A DNA stretch of 64,000 nucleotides from the NCBI GenBank assembly GCA_030765055.1, contig CM060953.1, forward strand, positions 178,724,709-178,788,708, in the 5' to 3' direction. The notes beneath the pieces were generated by a model. That model saw only the letters and a program-made list of their open reading frames with translations, did no database searches and had not been told where the DNA came from. Numbering within the stretch: the first letter of the stretch is position 1; each line of letters starts with the position of its first letter. A program made the position numbers and the translations under genes. Positions 11,285 to 22,607 of this stretch are shown piece after piece. This stretch comes from Mantis religiosa (taxonomy: Eukaryota; Arthropoda; Insecta; Mantodea; Mantidae).

Positions 11285-13059
11285 TGTGAAGGATTGTTTA
11301 CTCCTGACGGGCAGTTGTGTACATATGGCACATGTAAGGAGCACCATCCCTCACACTCATAACAGAGCTGACAGGGATGTCCAGCTGATACTTCAAGTGG
11401 TCGCATGTCTCACTTTCCGGACTTCAGTTTTGGGCATTGTGGTTGTACTCTGCAGCAGATTTTTGGTGCACATGATTTGTATACAACAAATATTATACCA
11501 TCAAATTTTCAGATGTGTAGTGATATGAGTACAGTGATAGTTCCCTTTTAAGTAGTTAGCAGGGTGTTAGTAGAAAGCTGGCAAGTAAATAGTATTAATG
11601 ATGAAATATTAGACATTTGCATTGGTTAACTTTTCATATCTATAACTTGTGAAGCAATATACTACAGAGGATGTCCTAAATCTTTTATCTCCAAGTTATC
11701 CATAAAATAGGATCATGGAGGGATAAATCATAAATTTATGGACACCTGGATAAAATATTAAAAACTGACTGGGAGAGAGAAAAATATTTTGAAATTTGTA
11801 ACAAGTCAGCGAGAAGAGGTTTAGGTTTACAACAGGAGTAATACACTTAAAGGGAATAATAAAAAGAAAAAGAAAAGAGAAAAAGGGCGAATAAGGGAGA
11901 GAAAGTATTAAATATAACAGATATGGAAGAAATGCAGCTCCATAAAGTGTGGGCTAAAAATAACCAAAGTTATTTTGGTTTACAGAAGCAGTAAAAATGT
12001 TAACATTTTAGAACTTGCTGTTAATAAAAATAACTGTAAAAATTCTGTGATCTTAATAATACTTATGGAGAACATAAAAAATAAACTCATTTGTCATATT
12101 CAGGAAAGACATAATAGATTTTAGATTGGTGAAAAAATAAGTGGAAGCGATAATGTAGGAATGGAATTGAGGTATAGGTAGTTATTAATTTCTTGTACCA
12201 ACAACCAGCAAGTTAGTGTACACAGGAACCAACAGTAGTACGCAAGTATTATAGGTACATATATTTAAAAAGTTGTACAATTTTATTAGGTATTTCGGTT
12301 GCTTTAATAGCAATAAAGATGCAAGCATTTAGTAATCTAAATTTTGAGTGTTAAGAACAAGGAAAATAAATTCATTTACACAATAATAAAAATGTTTAAA
12401 AAAGCAATAACAAAGTGAACAATGCAATAAATGGTGCAGTACAACACACATAATGGTCATAATAAACGTGACCACAGATCTTTGATTACTTACATAACTG
12501 TATTCAACTTATGGAGATGAAAATCACAGATGATGCTTAAACATTATCTACAATACACATTTCATGCATTAAGAATTTAGACTGGCAAAATAAAAGTAGG
12601 TACCAATATTTTGGGACATTCACCAACACAAAGAAGTCCAATTAACTAGATCCTACAATTAATATCTTCCAAGAAAACAGATAAAGTACACAGCTTACTA
12701 AAATGTAAGAATTACTAAATAGAACTTTACCATTATCCCTTCTGTTTAATTATTTGTCTGCTATGGAGAATCAAAAGCAAAACTTACTATTTTTTCTTCC
12801 AGAGGCAAAGTGTAGACATTTGGTTCCAAAGGAGTTTTTGTGTGAGTCATATCATTTAAAACTGACGCTATTGCATTTGAGCACAATTAATTTTTTAACA
12901 TTTTTGTGGGCATTTTATACTTCTGGCATCCTAAATTTGGTTAGGAACATCTTATTTTATTCATGTGACTTCACTCAGATTTGGTAGTCATTATTTTAAT
13001 CAGAACTATCACAATTCTTGTTTCACCTTCCTTCATGTTGTAAATGAAGTGTAAAAACT

Positions 13060-13230
13060 TTGCACCTCTAAGACCAGATGGGAACATGATCAGTCCCAGG
13101 AGGAAGAGGAAACAAGAGAGAGCTTCAGTCACCCAGTAGCTGATGATGAGGACAAATGCCCTTGAAAACATTTAAATTATTTTCTAACATTTAACAGTGA
13201 AGGTGAATGTAAATAAGTGTGATGACTTCA
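13060..13230 (+). mobile_element. PLE tail relic with hammerhead-like core (G family)
   Basis: Contains CUGAUGA, a short GAGG/CCUU-type stem and GAAAAC. It is about 150 bp long and similar to 26180-26340 (CUGAUGA, GGG/CCC stem, CAAAAU), showing a dispersed repeat. No coding part was recognised. Confidence 0.5.
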
Positions 13231-13739
13231 ATACAACAACAAGAGTCTGGATGTCTAACATTGAAGCCAAAAGTCTTAGAAAAATACATCACAACAAAAT
13301 GCATATCTTTTTATGAGAAATGTACAATGAATTAATGTGTGTGCTAAAATATAGAGAGTTAACCTTTCTCTGGCCAAGAGGTAAAAGATCAAAATTTGCA
13401 TTATTTATTATAACTCAAATGTAATTATGTAAGAAACTTGGTAAAATATTAGTTAACTTCTATTTGTTATCACATGCTTCTGCAGTTTATGTCACCTGTT
13501 TTCTCAGTGTTGCTAAACAATTTCAGTAATCTTGTATTTATGCATTACAACATTTGTTTGCTCCTGTATATTTTACTCTGGTATGATAATATGATTTACT
13601 CAATTTTACTACTATATATTATGCAAAGTATGTACAGTATTGAATCATATACCAATGGAAAGAGAAACTAACCAAGTTTTGAAGCTACTTGGCCACTCAT
13701 ATAAAAAGTGACCTCTGAAAACCAGTTTATTATACATGT

Positions 13740-14875
13740 CAACGACCTCTAACCTTTGCTGGTATTCAGTACACTACTAAGTGAGCAATCCATTGGATTC
13801 CTGCAGTGTTGTCATATTGCATTGTCCTTAAATAGGGTGTGAAGATTGCCAAGTGGACCTGTGTCTATAAATATATTTGCGGTAAAATAAACATTTATAT
13901 TCATTCAAATAAATAAAATACCAATATAGTATACCAATGCATTGCAATGTAAGCACTGTAATGACCATCATTATTGGTATATGTGTGTATATATATTTGT
14001 AATTACTCAGAACTGAAATGTAAACTATTGACATGATGTGCTAAAAGAAATACTTTGAACAAACCAAGGTGTTTGTTAAATTGAAGGGAAAGCAAACAGT
14101 TCACCTCCTATTAGCCAGTAGAATGCTGCATCTACAGAACCTGAATGTACATGATATGTTTATGATTGTATGTTTATTTATCTTACAGAATTCAAATCAA
14201 TATTATTCAGTTGATCTTCCATTTAAAAGCCAGGAATAAGTGCATCAGCTATATGAACTTGCAATTGAAATGAGACACAAGGTAATCTGCCTTCCCAACA
14301 CTGCCAAAACAATGCAATTGATTTAATAAGCTCAAAACAAGGGGTTGCAAACAGATAAAATGCTTTTAAACTGACTGACGTTGAACGACTTATTCACAAA
14401 AAAATTGACAAGGTAACATAAGACTGGGAAAACTGCATGAGACATGCAGAAAAAATACAAAACAACTTTTATAAAGAAATAGGATATGATGAGATTTTGC
14501 AACTTATCATAAATTTGCAAGACTCAGACAATGAAGACAGTGACAATGACGAATTGTCTCTTGATGTGACATTTACAGCTCTATGGATGAGACACTAGTA
14601 GTGCCACTGGATTAGAAAAATAGGTAATTCATATACTATAATCATAATTGTAGCATTTAAAAATGCAAATATATTTTTCCAATTTTTATTTTGACAGCTG
14701 TGTTATTATAAAAGTTTGGAAAATTGAGTTTGACTAGTGCCAGGAAGACTTGCATGCCCCAGGATAGTGTGCAAGACAGAGGAAAATACGAAATGAATGT
14801 GGTAACAAGATGGCAACACTCAGCACACAAACACATCTCATTCGCTGCAGACCAGAACTCTTCCCATCTCAAAAA
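13740..14875 (+). mobile_element. DDE transposon relic, same family as at 1.44 kb
   Basis: Sequence from about 13770 matches 1460 and 63527, and 14630-14870 matches 2060-2345. The transposase end is more decayed (VICLPNTAKTMQLI). Its right end abuts a mariner. Confidence 0.62.
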
Positions 14876-14879
14876 CATA

Positions 14880-15566
14880 CGAGGGCTGTTCAATAAAGAA
14901 TAATCATAATTTTTTTATGGTCATAATTTTTTTTCACTAAAATACAGTCTTATTATGTTCTGTTAGCTTCTGCTGATGAAACTTGGCTACATCATTTTGA
15001 TCCTGAGAGCAAACAGCAAAGCTCAGTGTGGAAATCTCCTTCATCACCAACCTCTAAAAAAGCAAAAGTGGTTGCTTCTGCTGGGAAAGTTATGGTCATC
15101 TCATTCTTTGATATTCATGGAATGGTTTATCAGCATGTTGTACCTGCACACACATCAGTAACTGGACAATACTACAGGGATGTCCTGAAAACATTGCAAG
15201 TCCATATCGGGCGCAAAAGAGACCACATTTCCATGAAGACGGCTGGATGCTGCACCACGATAATGAGCGGCTGCATATTGCCAATGTTGTTGCTGAATAT
15301 CCTGCAAAAATCAACGTGAAGTGCATCCCTCACCATCCCTATAGTTTGGATTTAGCCCCTTGTGACATTTTTCCTATTCCCTAACTTGAAGAAACACCTT
15401 CGTGGGAGGCATTATCCATCATCAGAAGCAGTGGTGAAGGCTGCAGAGGCGATTTTTAAGGATCTCTCAAAAATGGGAGACTATTTTGAGAAGGACCATC
15501 AAAATTATGAGGATGAGTAAAGGTACGTTGTCAAAAAACTGATCATTCTTTACTGAACAGCCCTCA
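14880..15566 (+). mobile_element. Mariner relic, internally deleted
   Basis: Ends cgagggctgttcaataaag and its inverted partner are flanked by TA (14878-14879, 15567-15568). The transposase remnant keeps SADETWLHHFDPESK and a frameshifted catalytic region (HHDNE; LDLAPCD). The DNA-binding N-terminus is missing. Confidence 0.9.
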
Positions 15567-15834
15567 TAATAATGACTGATTGTTCTCATTTTGTAACAGA
15601 GCTTGATGCAGTTGTAAACCATATGGTTTCTTTTACAGAGTTTACACAACACTTTTCACAATGTCTGCTTGGTACACCAAGCTCTCTGTTACCCGTACAA
15701 TTTATTTCCTCAATTTTGTACATAGTCCCCTCTTAAGTAGTCAACAGTTTTGTCAGAAACAAACAGGCATCCAGTTGCTATAAATTTGATATAGCACTTG
15801 TATACTGTCTTTTTATTTAGCGGTCCTTAAGGTA

Positions 15835-16665
15835 TGAGGGTTGTTCAATAAAAAATGATCACAATTTTTTTTGACAATGTACCTTGACTTATCCTCATAA
15901 TTTTGATGGTCCTTCTCAAAATAGTCTCCCCTGAATGTGAGGCACTTGTTTCAGCATTTCTGCCAGTCTTCAAAGGCATGGTGGAAACCATTTTTGAGAG
16001 TTCCTTCTAAATCGCCTCCACAGCCATCATCACTGCTTCTGATGATGAATAATGCCTCCCATGAAGGCGTTTCTTCAAGTTAGGGAATAGAAAAAAGTCA
16101 CATGGGGCTAAATCCGGACTGTAGGGATGGTGAGGGATGCACTTCACGTTGATTTTTGCAAGATATTCAGCAACAACATTGGCAATATGCAGCCACACAT
16201 TATTGTGGTGCAGCATTCAGCCTACTTCATGGAACTGTGGTCTTTTGCACCTGATATGCACTTGCAATGTTTTCAGGACATCCCTGTAGTATTGTCCAGT
16301 TACTGATGTGTGTGCAGGTACAACATGCTGATAAACCATTCCATGAATATCAAAGAATGAGGTGACCGTAACCTTCCCAGGAGAAACAACCACTTTTGCT
16401 TTTGGGGGGGTTGGTGATGGAGATTTCCACACTGAACTTTGCTGTTTGCTCTCAGGATCAAAATGATGTAGGCAAGTTTCATCAGCAGTGATTACGTTTG
16501 AAAGAAACTCCGGTTTTTCCTCTAACATCAACTTTAACTGCATGTTATCTATGTTATGGCGTGATTGTTTCACATTAAGCTAACAGAATATAGTAAGATT
16601 GAATTTTAGTGCGAAAAATTATGACCGTAAAAAAATTATGATCATTCTTTATTGAACAGCCCTCG
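15835..16665 (-). mobile_element. Mariner relic, internally deleted, inverted to its neighbour
   Basis: Same terminal repeats, flanked by TA at 15833-15834 and 16666-16667. The coding pieces at 16217-16573 and 16007-16216 give TADETCLHHFDPESKQQSSV and MLHHNNVWLHIANVVAEYLA up to SPDLAPCDFFLFP. The second catalytic Asp is Asn and DETW is DETC, so it is dead. It is 145 bp longer than its neighbour. Confidence 0.9.
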
Positions 16666-16689
16666 TATTTTGAATGAAAATATCTTCAA

Positions 16690-16942
16690 TGAAATGAAAT
16701 GTGTATTGTTTAACGCTCGCTTTTACTACATACGGCACGACAGGCGGTGACACTGATGGTACATGAGATGAATATGGAGCACCGTTGGAATGAGATGGCG
16801 GGTGAAACCAGAGGTCCCGGAGAAAATCCGCCGCAGCACCGTGTTGTCCACCACGAATCTCACTTTGCGGTTGCCTGGGATTGAACCCGGGCCACCTTGG
16901 TGAGAGCCAAGCGGTCTAACCACTGAGCCACGGTGCGGCCTC
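16690..16942 (-). repeat. tRNA-derived SINE, type 4
   Basis: Minus-strand head gcaccgtggctcagtggttag with box B ccgggttcaatcccagg gives a tRNA-like fold with a poor anticodon stem, followed by an unrelated body of about 170 bp. Not a functional tRNA. Confidence 0.72.
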
Positions 16943-17208
16943 GAAAATATCTTCATACTGTATAATTATTTACTAACAGTGTTATATGGAACAGTGCTAA
17001 AAACAATACCAAGATACTACAATGGAATTATTTAAATGGAAACCTATTGAGTTTTTATTTTCATTGGCATATGTTTCAATATAGTAAACCTTATAATTTT
17101 CATAACAAATGTTAATGAAATTGGATATATCATTTATACTAATACTTGTAGTTTAAAATCACCTAAAATTCATATTTTACAAAGAAGAATTAGCAACTGT
17201 AGCATTAC

Positions 17209-17333
17209 CTGTGTGTGGTTTGGGAGTCCAGTTGAATCCATCCGACTTGCCACATTGACAGTGTTACCCCAGATGTCATACTGAGGCTTTCTTGCACCTA
17301 TCACTCCAGCAACTACAGGACCTATGTTTATAC
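17209..17333 (-). CDS. rut: rutabaga exon, C2 active-site segment
   Basis: This 125-bp exon follows a 118-bp intron, the only short intron seen. It completes the split Gly codon and encodes GINIGPVVAGVIGARKPQYD followed by IWGNTVNVASRMDSTGLPNH and TQ. It holds the family's adenine-site Asp (QYDIWG) and the Asn and Arg that position and stabilise the transition state (NTVNVASR). NIGPVVAGVIGARKPQYDIW fits ADCY1, 5 and 6 and rutabaga and differs from the ADCY2 and ADCY8 forms. It ends phase 0 at CAG/GTAATG. Confidence 0.96.
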
Positions 17334-17451
17334 CTAAAGGATTGACATTAAAACAACTGTCAAAATGCACCCTTTTCTTAAAAAAACAAGAAAAGAAAAA
17401 GAACAGAATTTCTAAAACATACTACTGAAACAGAAGTTATGGATTACTTAC

Positions 17452-17671
17452 CTACTCTGAGCATGAAGTTGTTATAAGAGTTTTCATTGATATTGAGCAA
17501 TTTCTCTCTCATGGCAAACACAAATTCAACCAAAGTACTTAGGTAATAACCTGCTGAAGTTTCATCGTCATCCAAAATTCGAAGATCAGGCATTAATCCC
17601 ACAGCTGCCATGTATGTTGAGCCAACAGTCTTTATTTTATCAATTGCTTTGAAACGCTCTTCACCCAATAA
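17452..17671 (-). CDS. rut: rutabaga exon, C2 catalytic core (adenine-pocket Lys)
   Basis: This 220-bp exon begins at TTA after a cttgttttag acceptor and ends one base into a Gly codon before GTAAGT. It encodes LLGEERFKAIDKIKTVGSTY, then a divergent acidic loop (ILDDDETSAG) and LVEFVFAMREKLLNINENSY up to MLRVG. The Lys in DKIKTVGST is the residue that contacts adenine in the family. The acidic variable loop between the two conserved blocks is where rutabaga and ADCY1 sequences differ most. Confidence 0.95.
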
Positions 17672-18169
17672 CTAAAACAAGAACAGATGTGTTACATGCG
17701 CTGCCTTCTTTTTGACCTTAAAGCTATTTGCTATCAGGCTTAAAGCTATTTGCTAATGCTAGTCACAAGGGACACCTTTGACCTCGAATGCTCAGAACCT
17801 CACGAAAACATGCTTAGGATAACAAGCAATCGTTAAAACAGTGATCTGTGTCATTTCCATGCAAAAATTCACATTTGTTACAAGTGTCATCGAGAGTAGC
17901 ATGATGTAGCTGCTTTAATCATTGCTCGAGTTGCATGAATGGTATAGCTGCAGTATGTAGAAGTGTCTCTTGGAGTGTTTGCATGCAGGTCATTGTGTAA
18001 ACTGTGTACAGTGATATCATGAGAATTAATCATACGAATGTGGTCCAAATATTAGGAACAGCATTGCAACATGTTGAATATAGAAATGACATCAGGTTCA
18101 AGGATATAGAGTTGGCGGATATGTTATATCACTTAATAATCAAAAACATAATGGGGATAATATAGAATA

Positions 18170-18350
18170 CGAGGTGCGTTCAAGTTATAAAACCTATTTT
18201 TTTTTAAATACACGTGGACTCTTTGTGAATGAGTGACAGATGGCAGCACTGTACAGTACATAGAACTCTAGTGGCAGCGACAAGAGTTAGGACTGTTTTT
18301 GATACTTAAAATGGCGACGTTTTCATTGCAAGAACAGCGTGTAATAATTC
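18170..18350 (+). mobile_element. Mariner 5' end interrupted by the D-family PLE
   Basis: Begins cgaggtgcgttcaag after a TA and runs to a transposase start, MATFSLQEQRVII. The frame resumes as RFL after the PLE, at 20700. The remainder of the mariner is lost at a SINE junction near 20710. Confidence 0.8.
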
Positions 18351-18410
18351 ATATAAAAATTATTTGTGGTTGGTTTATTGACACTCGTCACTTACTTTTT
18401 CATATATTTA

Positions 18411-18452
18411 TGAAAGACTAGTTTCAAAGGCCCTGGCCTCCATTTTCAATCT
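18411..18452 (-). ncRNA. Hammerhead-like motif (intact D-family PLE)
   Basis: UUGAAAA in the core-box position, stem II GGCC/GGCC, GAAAC, UA, GUC. The core departs from CUGANGA at two sites, shared by other D copies. The PLE stop TGA is inside this box. A related copy near 61645-61690 has stem I AGAGA/UCUCA. Confidence 0.5.
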
Positions 18453-20683
18453 CTTCCCAACTGGCAACTGATGTTATCTGCTCTCTCTGGTGGTGGAACT
18501 ATGAACTTTTTTGTCAAATTATCTGCTGGCGGGATTTCAAAGTTCATTACGCGATCCTTATTTTTCCAGATGAATATGTTCTCCCATGTTGTCAATCTAT
18601 TTTGGTTTATCACTCCTTTTAATAATTTTGGATTTGGATCAATGTCATGGTTTTCATTCCAAAAATGAAATGCTACTGCTGACTTGTCTTCTTGTTTCAA
18701 TCTGATGTTTCTAAAGTGTTCTTTGACTCTGGTTTTTAAATTTCTTTTTGTTTGACCTATGTAGCATTTTTCACAATTCTTGCAATTTATTTGGTATATT
18801 CCAGATTTGTTACCTGAAGGAATTTCATCTTTTGTTTTTGAATTTAGTAATTTTAAAATTGAGTATCTATTAGTAGGTGCCAAGATGATATTTTGTTCCT
18901 TGAATATCTTTTTAAATTTATTAAATGTTTTTGGATGATATGTGAATGAACTGAATATGCTGTTGCTTTCTTTTTCTTTAATAAATGTGGTTGTTTCCTT
19001 AATGGTTTTCTTTAGTTTAGATTTTCTAATTTTCTTCAACACCAAACTTTTGTTGTATCCGTTTTCTTCTGCTATGTGTATTATTGCTTTTTGTTCCTTG
19101 AAATATTCTTCTTTTTCCATGGGTATGTTGACTAGTCTGTGTGTAAGGCTGTTTATTATTGCATGTTTATGCGTAATTGGGTTGTGGCTATTATTTTTTA
19201 TATAATTTTCTGAATGTGTTGGCTTCCTGTAAATTCCAAATTTTATTTTTGTATCATTCCTGATGATATTTAGATCCAAGAAAGGTAATTGTCCATTGAT
19301 TTCCTTTTCTATTGTGAATTTGATAGTCCTTTCTTGCAGATTGAGTAATTTTAATGCATCATCTAAATGTTTACTTGGTACAATTGCAAAGATGTCGTCA
19401 ACATATCTATACCAAACCTTGAAGATCAATGGGAAGGACTTTTTAATTTGTGTTTCAAATGCACTCATAAATAAGTTAGCCAAAAAAGGTGAAAGTGGAT
19501 TGCCCATTGATAGTCCTGATTTCTGCTTGTAGTGTTTTCCATTAAAGCTAAAGAAGTTTTGTTCAATGCATATTTTTGTTAGAGAAATATATTCTTCTGC
19601 TTCTATTGCTTCCATATCAATTGTAGCTAGCCATTTTTTTAACACAGTCTGCAATTTTTCTGTTGGTATGCTTGGAAATAAAGATGTGACATCAAATGAA
19701 ACCAGTCTGTCATTTTTGTCCAAATTTATATCTTTGATTTTTTCTACTAAATCTAAAGAGTTTCTTAAATTTGCACTTTCAAATTTTGGAAAACTATTAA
19801 ATTTACTTAGTAACCATTTGGCCAAATTATATGTGGGGGCATTTATGCTACTAGTAATAGGTCTCATGCCTTTCCCTGTTTTATGAATTTTTGGCAGCCC
19901 ATATACTCTTGGTAATGTTGGATTATCTACTTTAATTTTGTGCAATTCTTTTTTGTTGATTATTTTGCTCTCTTTTAGCGTTTTATTTGTGGTTTCAATG
20001 CAGTACTTTAATGGATTAGTTTCTACTTTTTGGTAATTACTGTCTTCTAACAAATCTTCCATCCTCTTTGTGTATTCTTCTTTTTCCAGAATTACTAGTT
20101 TATTTCCCTTGTCTGCTTTAGTATAAATAACCGGTTTCTTTTTAAGAGCTTTTATGATTTGGTTACTAAAATTCTTTTTCTTTTCATTTTTAATCTCTTC
20201 TACTATTTTGGAGCATTTGTTTTTTACTGTGTTTTTACTTTCTTCATTAAGTGTTTGTGTAGCAATTTGGATGTCAGCAATGTAATCTTCAATTTGGTTG
20301 GAATAATCTACACATGTCTTTAAACCTAGATTCAGCATATTCAGTTCTGTTTTTGTAAAATTTTGGTTTGATAGGTTTACCACATTGTTTAGATGATCTT
20401 TTAGGTTATGTTTGTCTTTTTGATTTATCTTTTTAAAAGTGCCTGCTTTCTGGCATAAATTTTTTAATTTATTCTTTAACTTTGCTGTTTTTGTCTTCAT
20501 TTTTCTATTAAGATATGCTAATAAATTGTTTTCAAAATTTTCCCAAAATATACTTCCTAATTGTTTGGTAAGTTTTTGATGCAAATTGTACAATTTTATT
20601 TCTAGCGTGTTTTTATTGCTATAGTGTTTATTCTTTTCTACAATTAATACTTTTCTCTCTGCTGCTTTTTGTTGTCCAAACAC
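18446..20683 (-). CDS. Penelope-like reverse transcriptase / GIY-YIG endonuclease, 745 residues, intact
   Basis: The protein copies PLE RNA into DNA and nicks the target. Residues 185-199 (VIYTKADKGNKLVIL) and 261-276 (YGLPKIHKTG to MRPI) are typical of PLE reverse transcriptases. Motif A is SFDVTSLFPSIP near 329-340, a GLSMGNPLSPFLAN block lies near 390-403, and the catalytic YVDD is at 427-430. The GIY-YIG nuclease starts at 628 (GIYQINCKNCEKCYIG), with the embedded cysteines typical of PLE nucleases, TKRNLKTRVKEHF and a downstream NENHD. The total length suits a canonical PLE. No ATG lies near the start: the frame opens after a TGA with GTG at the first position, so the true N-terminus may be upstream in a longer copy, or initiation may be unusual. 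The stop TGA lies inside the ribozyme-like core. Confidence 0.93.
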   Translation of the reverse strand: MFGQQKAAERKVLIVEKNKHYSNKNTLEIKLYNLHQKLTKQLGSIFWENFENNLLAYLNRKMKTKTAKLKNKLKNLCQKAGTFKKINQKDKHNLKDHLNNVVNLSNQNFTKTELNMLNLGLKTCVDYSNQIEDYIADIQIATQTLNEESKNTVKNKCSKIVEEIKNEKKKNFSNQIIKALKKKPVIYTKADKGNKLVILEKEEYTKRMEDLLEDSNYQKVETNPLKYCIETTNKTLKESKIINKKELHKIKVDNPTLPRVYGLPKIHKTGKGMRPITSSINAPTYNLAKWLLSKFNSFPKFESANLRNSLDLVEKIKDINLDKNDRLVSFDVTSLFPSIPTEKLQTVLKKWLATIDMEAIEAEEYISLTKICIEQNFFSFNGKHYKQKSGLSMGNPLSPFLANLFMSAFETQIKKSFPLIFKVWYRYVDDIFAIVPSKHLDDALKLLNLQERTIKFTIEKEINGQLPFLDLNIIRNDTKIKFGIYRKPTHSENYIKNNSHNPITHKHAIINSLTHRLVNIPMEKEEYFKEQKAIIHIAEENGYNKSLVLKKIRKSKLKKTIKETTTFIKEKESNSIFSSFTYHPKTFNKFKKIFKEQNIILAPTNRYSILKLLNSKTKDEIPSGNKSGIYQINCKNCEKCYIGQTKRNLKTRVKEHFRNIRLKQEDKSAVAFHFWNENHDIDPNPKLLKGVINQNRLTTWENIFIWKNKDRVMNFEIPPADNLTKKFIVPPPERADNISCQLGRD

Positions 20684-20707
20684 ACATCAAGTGTAATAAT
20701 TCGTTTT

Positions 20708-21180
20708 CTCCATTTTTGTGCCCCTCCCCTGGGAGGAAGGATGAGGTGAGAGGAGACAGAGGGTGGCCGTCTCAAGGAGCCACGAAAGTGTAGAGGGCAG
20801 GATCCATAAGTTTACTTAGATAGAGACTTCCCCCGACAGGCCAGGACAATGGACACACTCCCCTTCTGCGGGATGGCACTAGGACCAGCAGCCATGCCCC
20901 AAAGATCCCTGGCTGGCAGTCCCAAAATGGTCCCAGCAGAGGTGCTGATACCATCAACCGACCTACCGGAGAAGGAAGTAGTTTACCTCAGAGCATGTCA
21001 TTCTGTCAAGCACCGCCAAGACACCTGCCGACACTTCTACCCTGAAAGAGACCACCAGATGGGAGATGATGTGAAATCAGGGACAGGAAATTCAGGGGAT
21101 GTAATTGACCTACCTAGCATTTGCCTAGCAACCCTGGAAAACCCCCCCGAGAAAAACCATGGGTCAGGTAGCTGTAGATT
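20708..21180 (-). repeat. tRNA-derived SINE, type 2
   Basis: Body matches 7105-7690 and 27770-28262; the tRNA-like head is incomplete. It abuts the mariner remnant after the D-family PLE. Confidence 0.7.
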
Positions 21181-21578
21181 TGTAGAGCAACAATAACAAT
21201 AAATTCAATTTAGTCATTACATACAGTTAAAACTAACATACGTTTGTTTTTTACAATCCTCTTCACTCAACCTCATTCTCTGACTGTAAGACAGTCAATA
21301 ATTAGGAATTAAAGATGTGATCCATACTCTTGAGAGCATATTGATGAACCCAGAAGAAGATTATAGCAAGAATGCTACTTCATTCTTCATGCCCCTTTCA
21401 CTTAACTGCACCCAACATTTAGCCCTACCCCTTCCATTCCCTTACACTAATTATGTAAACATTCTACATATCACATACATTTTATACATAATAAATGGCT
21501 ACATAATCCATTAATAGCTTGAGAGTAGCCAGATATTATATCCACAACATATATATGCATTAGTAAATTTTCATTTAC

Positions 21579-21725
21579 CTCATCAAAATCTGCGATGATT
21601 TCATTCAGCAGCCGCAGACACTCCACTCCCTGATTGTTACCATCTAGCTCCATGTAGAACTCGTGGTAGTTGGTAATGGATGCAAACACAACTCCAACTC
21701 GTGAGTAGCTCTGATGGTAAAGATC
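21579..21725 (-). CDS. rut: rutabaga exon, start of the C2 catalytic domain
   Basis: This 147-bp exon (49 codons, phase 0/0) runs from a gtcgcag acceptor to a GAG/GTAAATG donor. It encodes DLYHQSYSRVGVVFASIT, then NYHEFYMELDGNNQGVECLR and LLNEIIADFDE. These are the first strand-helix units of the class III cyclase fold; ECLRLLNEIIADFDE is nearly invariant in the family. An upstream AG (acacag, exon start 21740) would add five codons but would not match the family spacing after RSNM. The open frame continues upstream by chance, so the boundary rests on homology. Confidence 0.93.
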
Positions 21726-22607
21726 CTGCGACAAAGTGTTCTGTGTGTTGCGCACATGCATGGGAAGGAGTCGTTGCACATGCACAGAGGTTTGGTAGTA
21801 TGGACCACGCACACACAAACAAAGGAAGCAGGTGAGGAGAGATAAGGGAAGGGAAAAATGCAGCATCAGTATACAAAGCAGAAATAACAAAATCAAACTA
21901 AATATGCAGTTGAAATGCTAAACTAATGGGAAGTATTCAGAGAGATGCTATATTAATGTAATGATGTTTTGAAACCATATTTTCTAATGAAATAGCTAAA
22001 ATTTGCTTTCTATAAAGTTTATTGATCATGTAACACATGTAACAGTTAAATCTCGTTATATGTAACACATCGTTTAGTGCCTTAAAAAAAATTGAAGTAA
22101 AAACCAAAATAGTAGAAATATTATACATACCTGAAGTTTAAACTAATTGTCATGTTTGAGTTTTTCTACCTCTGGATAAAATGTTCACAATTCTACAGTT
22201 TCATTTTTCTGGCTTTATAATACTTTGCACAGCATTAAAGTAGAACCTTGATTATCTATTCTTCTGGTTATCCATTCATCCTTTTGTATTCACATTTAAA
22301 TTTTAATTTTACATCTTAATCTGTTTGTGTACTTATGCATAACTGTAACAGCTATGATGGAAGTATGTGTAAGTCTTATGCAAGGCTACTTTCACTGCCA
22401 ATATGAAGAAAAACATGTCTCTAATAAACTGTATAAATTTTACTCTTTTGGGAAAATGAATTATTCCTGATTCAACATAAATGATCATTACCATGTGATT
22501 TAGCCTCATGGTAAAAATGTGATTCTTATACTTGGGAGATTCGAGTTCAGTTCCTGTAGACTACCCACTCTGATTTTTTTGATTTTGTGCTTTTTCCTAG
22601 TGATATA

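Larger units (their letters stand above)
10557..17208. other. rutabaga intron, about 6.7 kb
   Basis: This intron holds a SINE (11036-11284), a ribozyme-like PLE tail (13060-13230), a DDE transposon relic (13740-14875), two inverted mariner relics (14880-16665) and a tRNA-derived repeat (16690-16942). Positions 11285-13055 and 13235-13735 show nothing recognisable beyond AT-rich sequence. Confidence 0.8.
18351..20690 (-). mobile_element. Full D-family Penelope-like element with 12-bp target duplication
   Basis: This 2340-bp insertion is flanked by the identical 12-mer gtgtaataattc at 18339-18350 and 20691-20702. Removing it restores a mariner transposase start (MATFSLQEQRVII, then RFL) across the joint, so the boundaries are precise. 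It contains one 745-codon frame with reverse transcriptase and GIY-YIG domains. Its 3' tail, at the low-coordinate end, carries a hammerhead-like motif. There is no second tail at the 5' end, so it may be slightly 5'-truncated. The unbroken frame and perfect duplication suggest a young insertion. Confidence 0.92.
17672..21578. other. rutabaga intron, about 3.9 kb
   Basis: Most of this intron is one full D-family Penelope-like element that split a mariner 5' end, followed by a 470-bp SINE. About 500 bp at the 3' exon side (17672-18169) and 400 bp at the 5' exon side (21180-21578) have no recognisable feature. Confidence 0.85.

Noticed and set aside
16860..16942. A tRNA-Glu gene on the minus strand.
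   Set aside because: The anticodon stem-loop has the wrong length and the sequence continues into a SINE body, so it is a tRNA-derived SINE.
18942..19886. Plus-strand frames of 87-106 residues inside the D-family PLE.
   Set aside because: They lie antisense to the intact reverse transcriptase frame and have the hydrophobic bias expected of the complement of lysine-rich codons.
21740..21896. Upstream extension of the first C2 exon, where the open frame contains an LLPMHV string resembling the conserved LLPAHV.
   Set aside because: The real LLPAHV is in the separate exon at 42511-42630, which joins exactly at 21725. The resemblance is coincidental.
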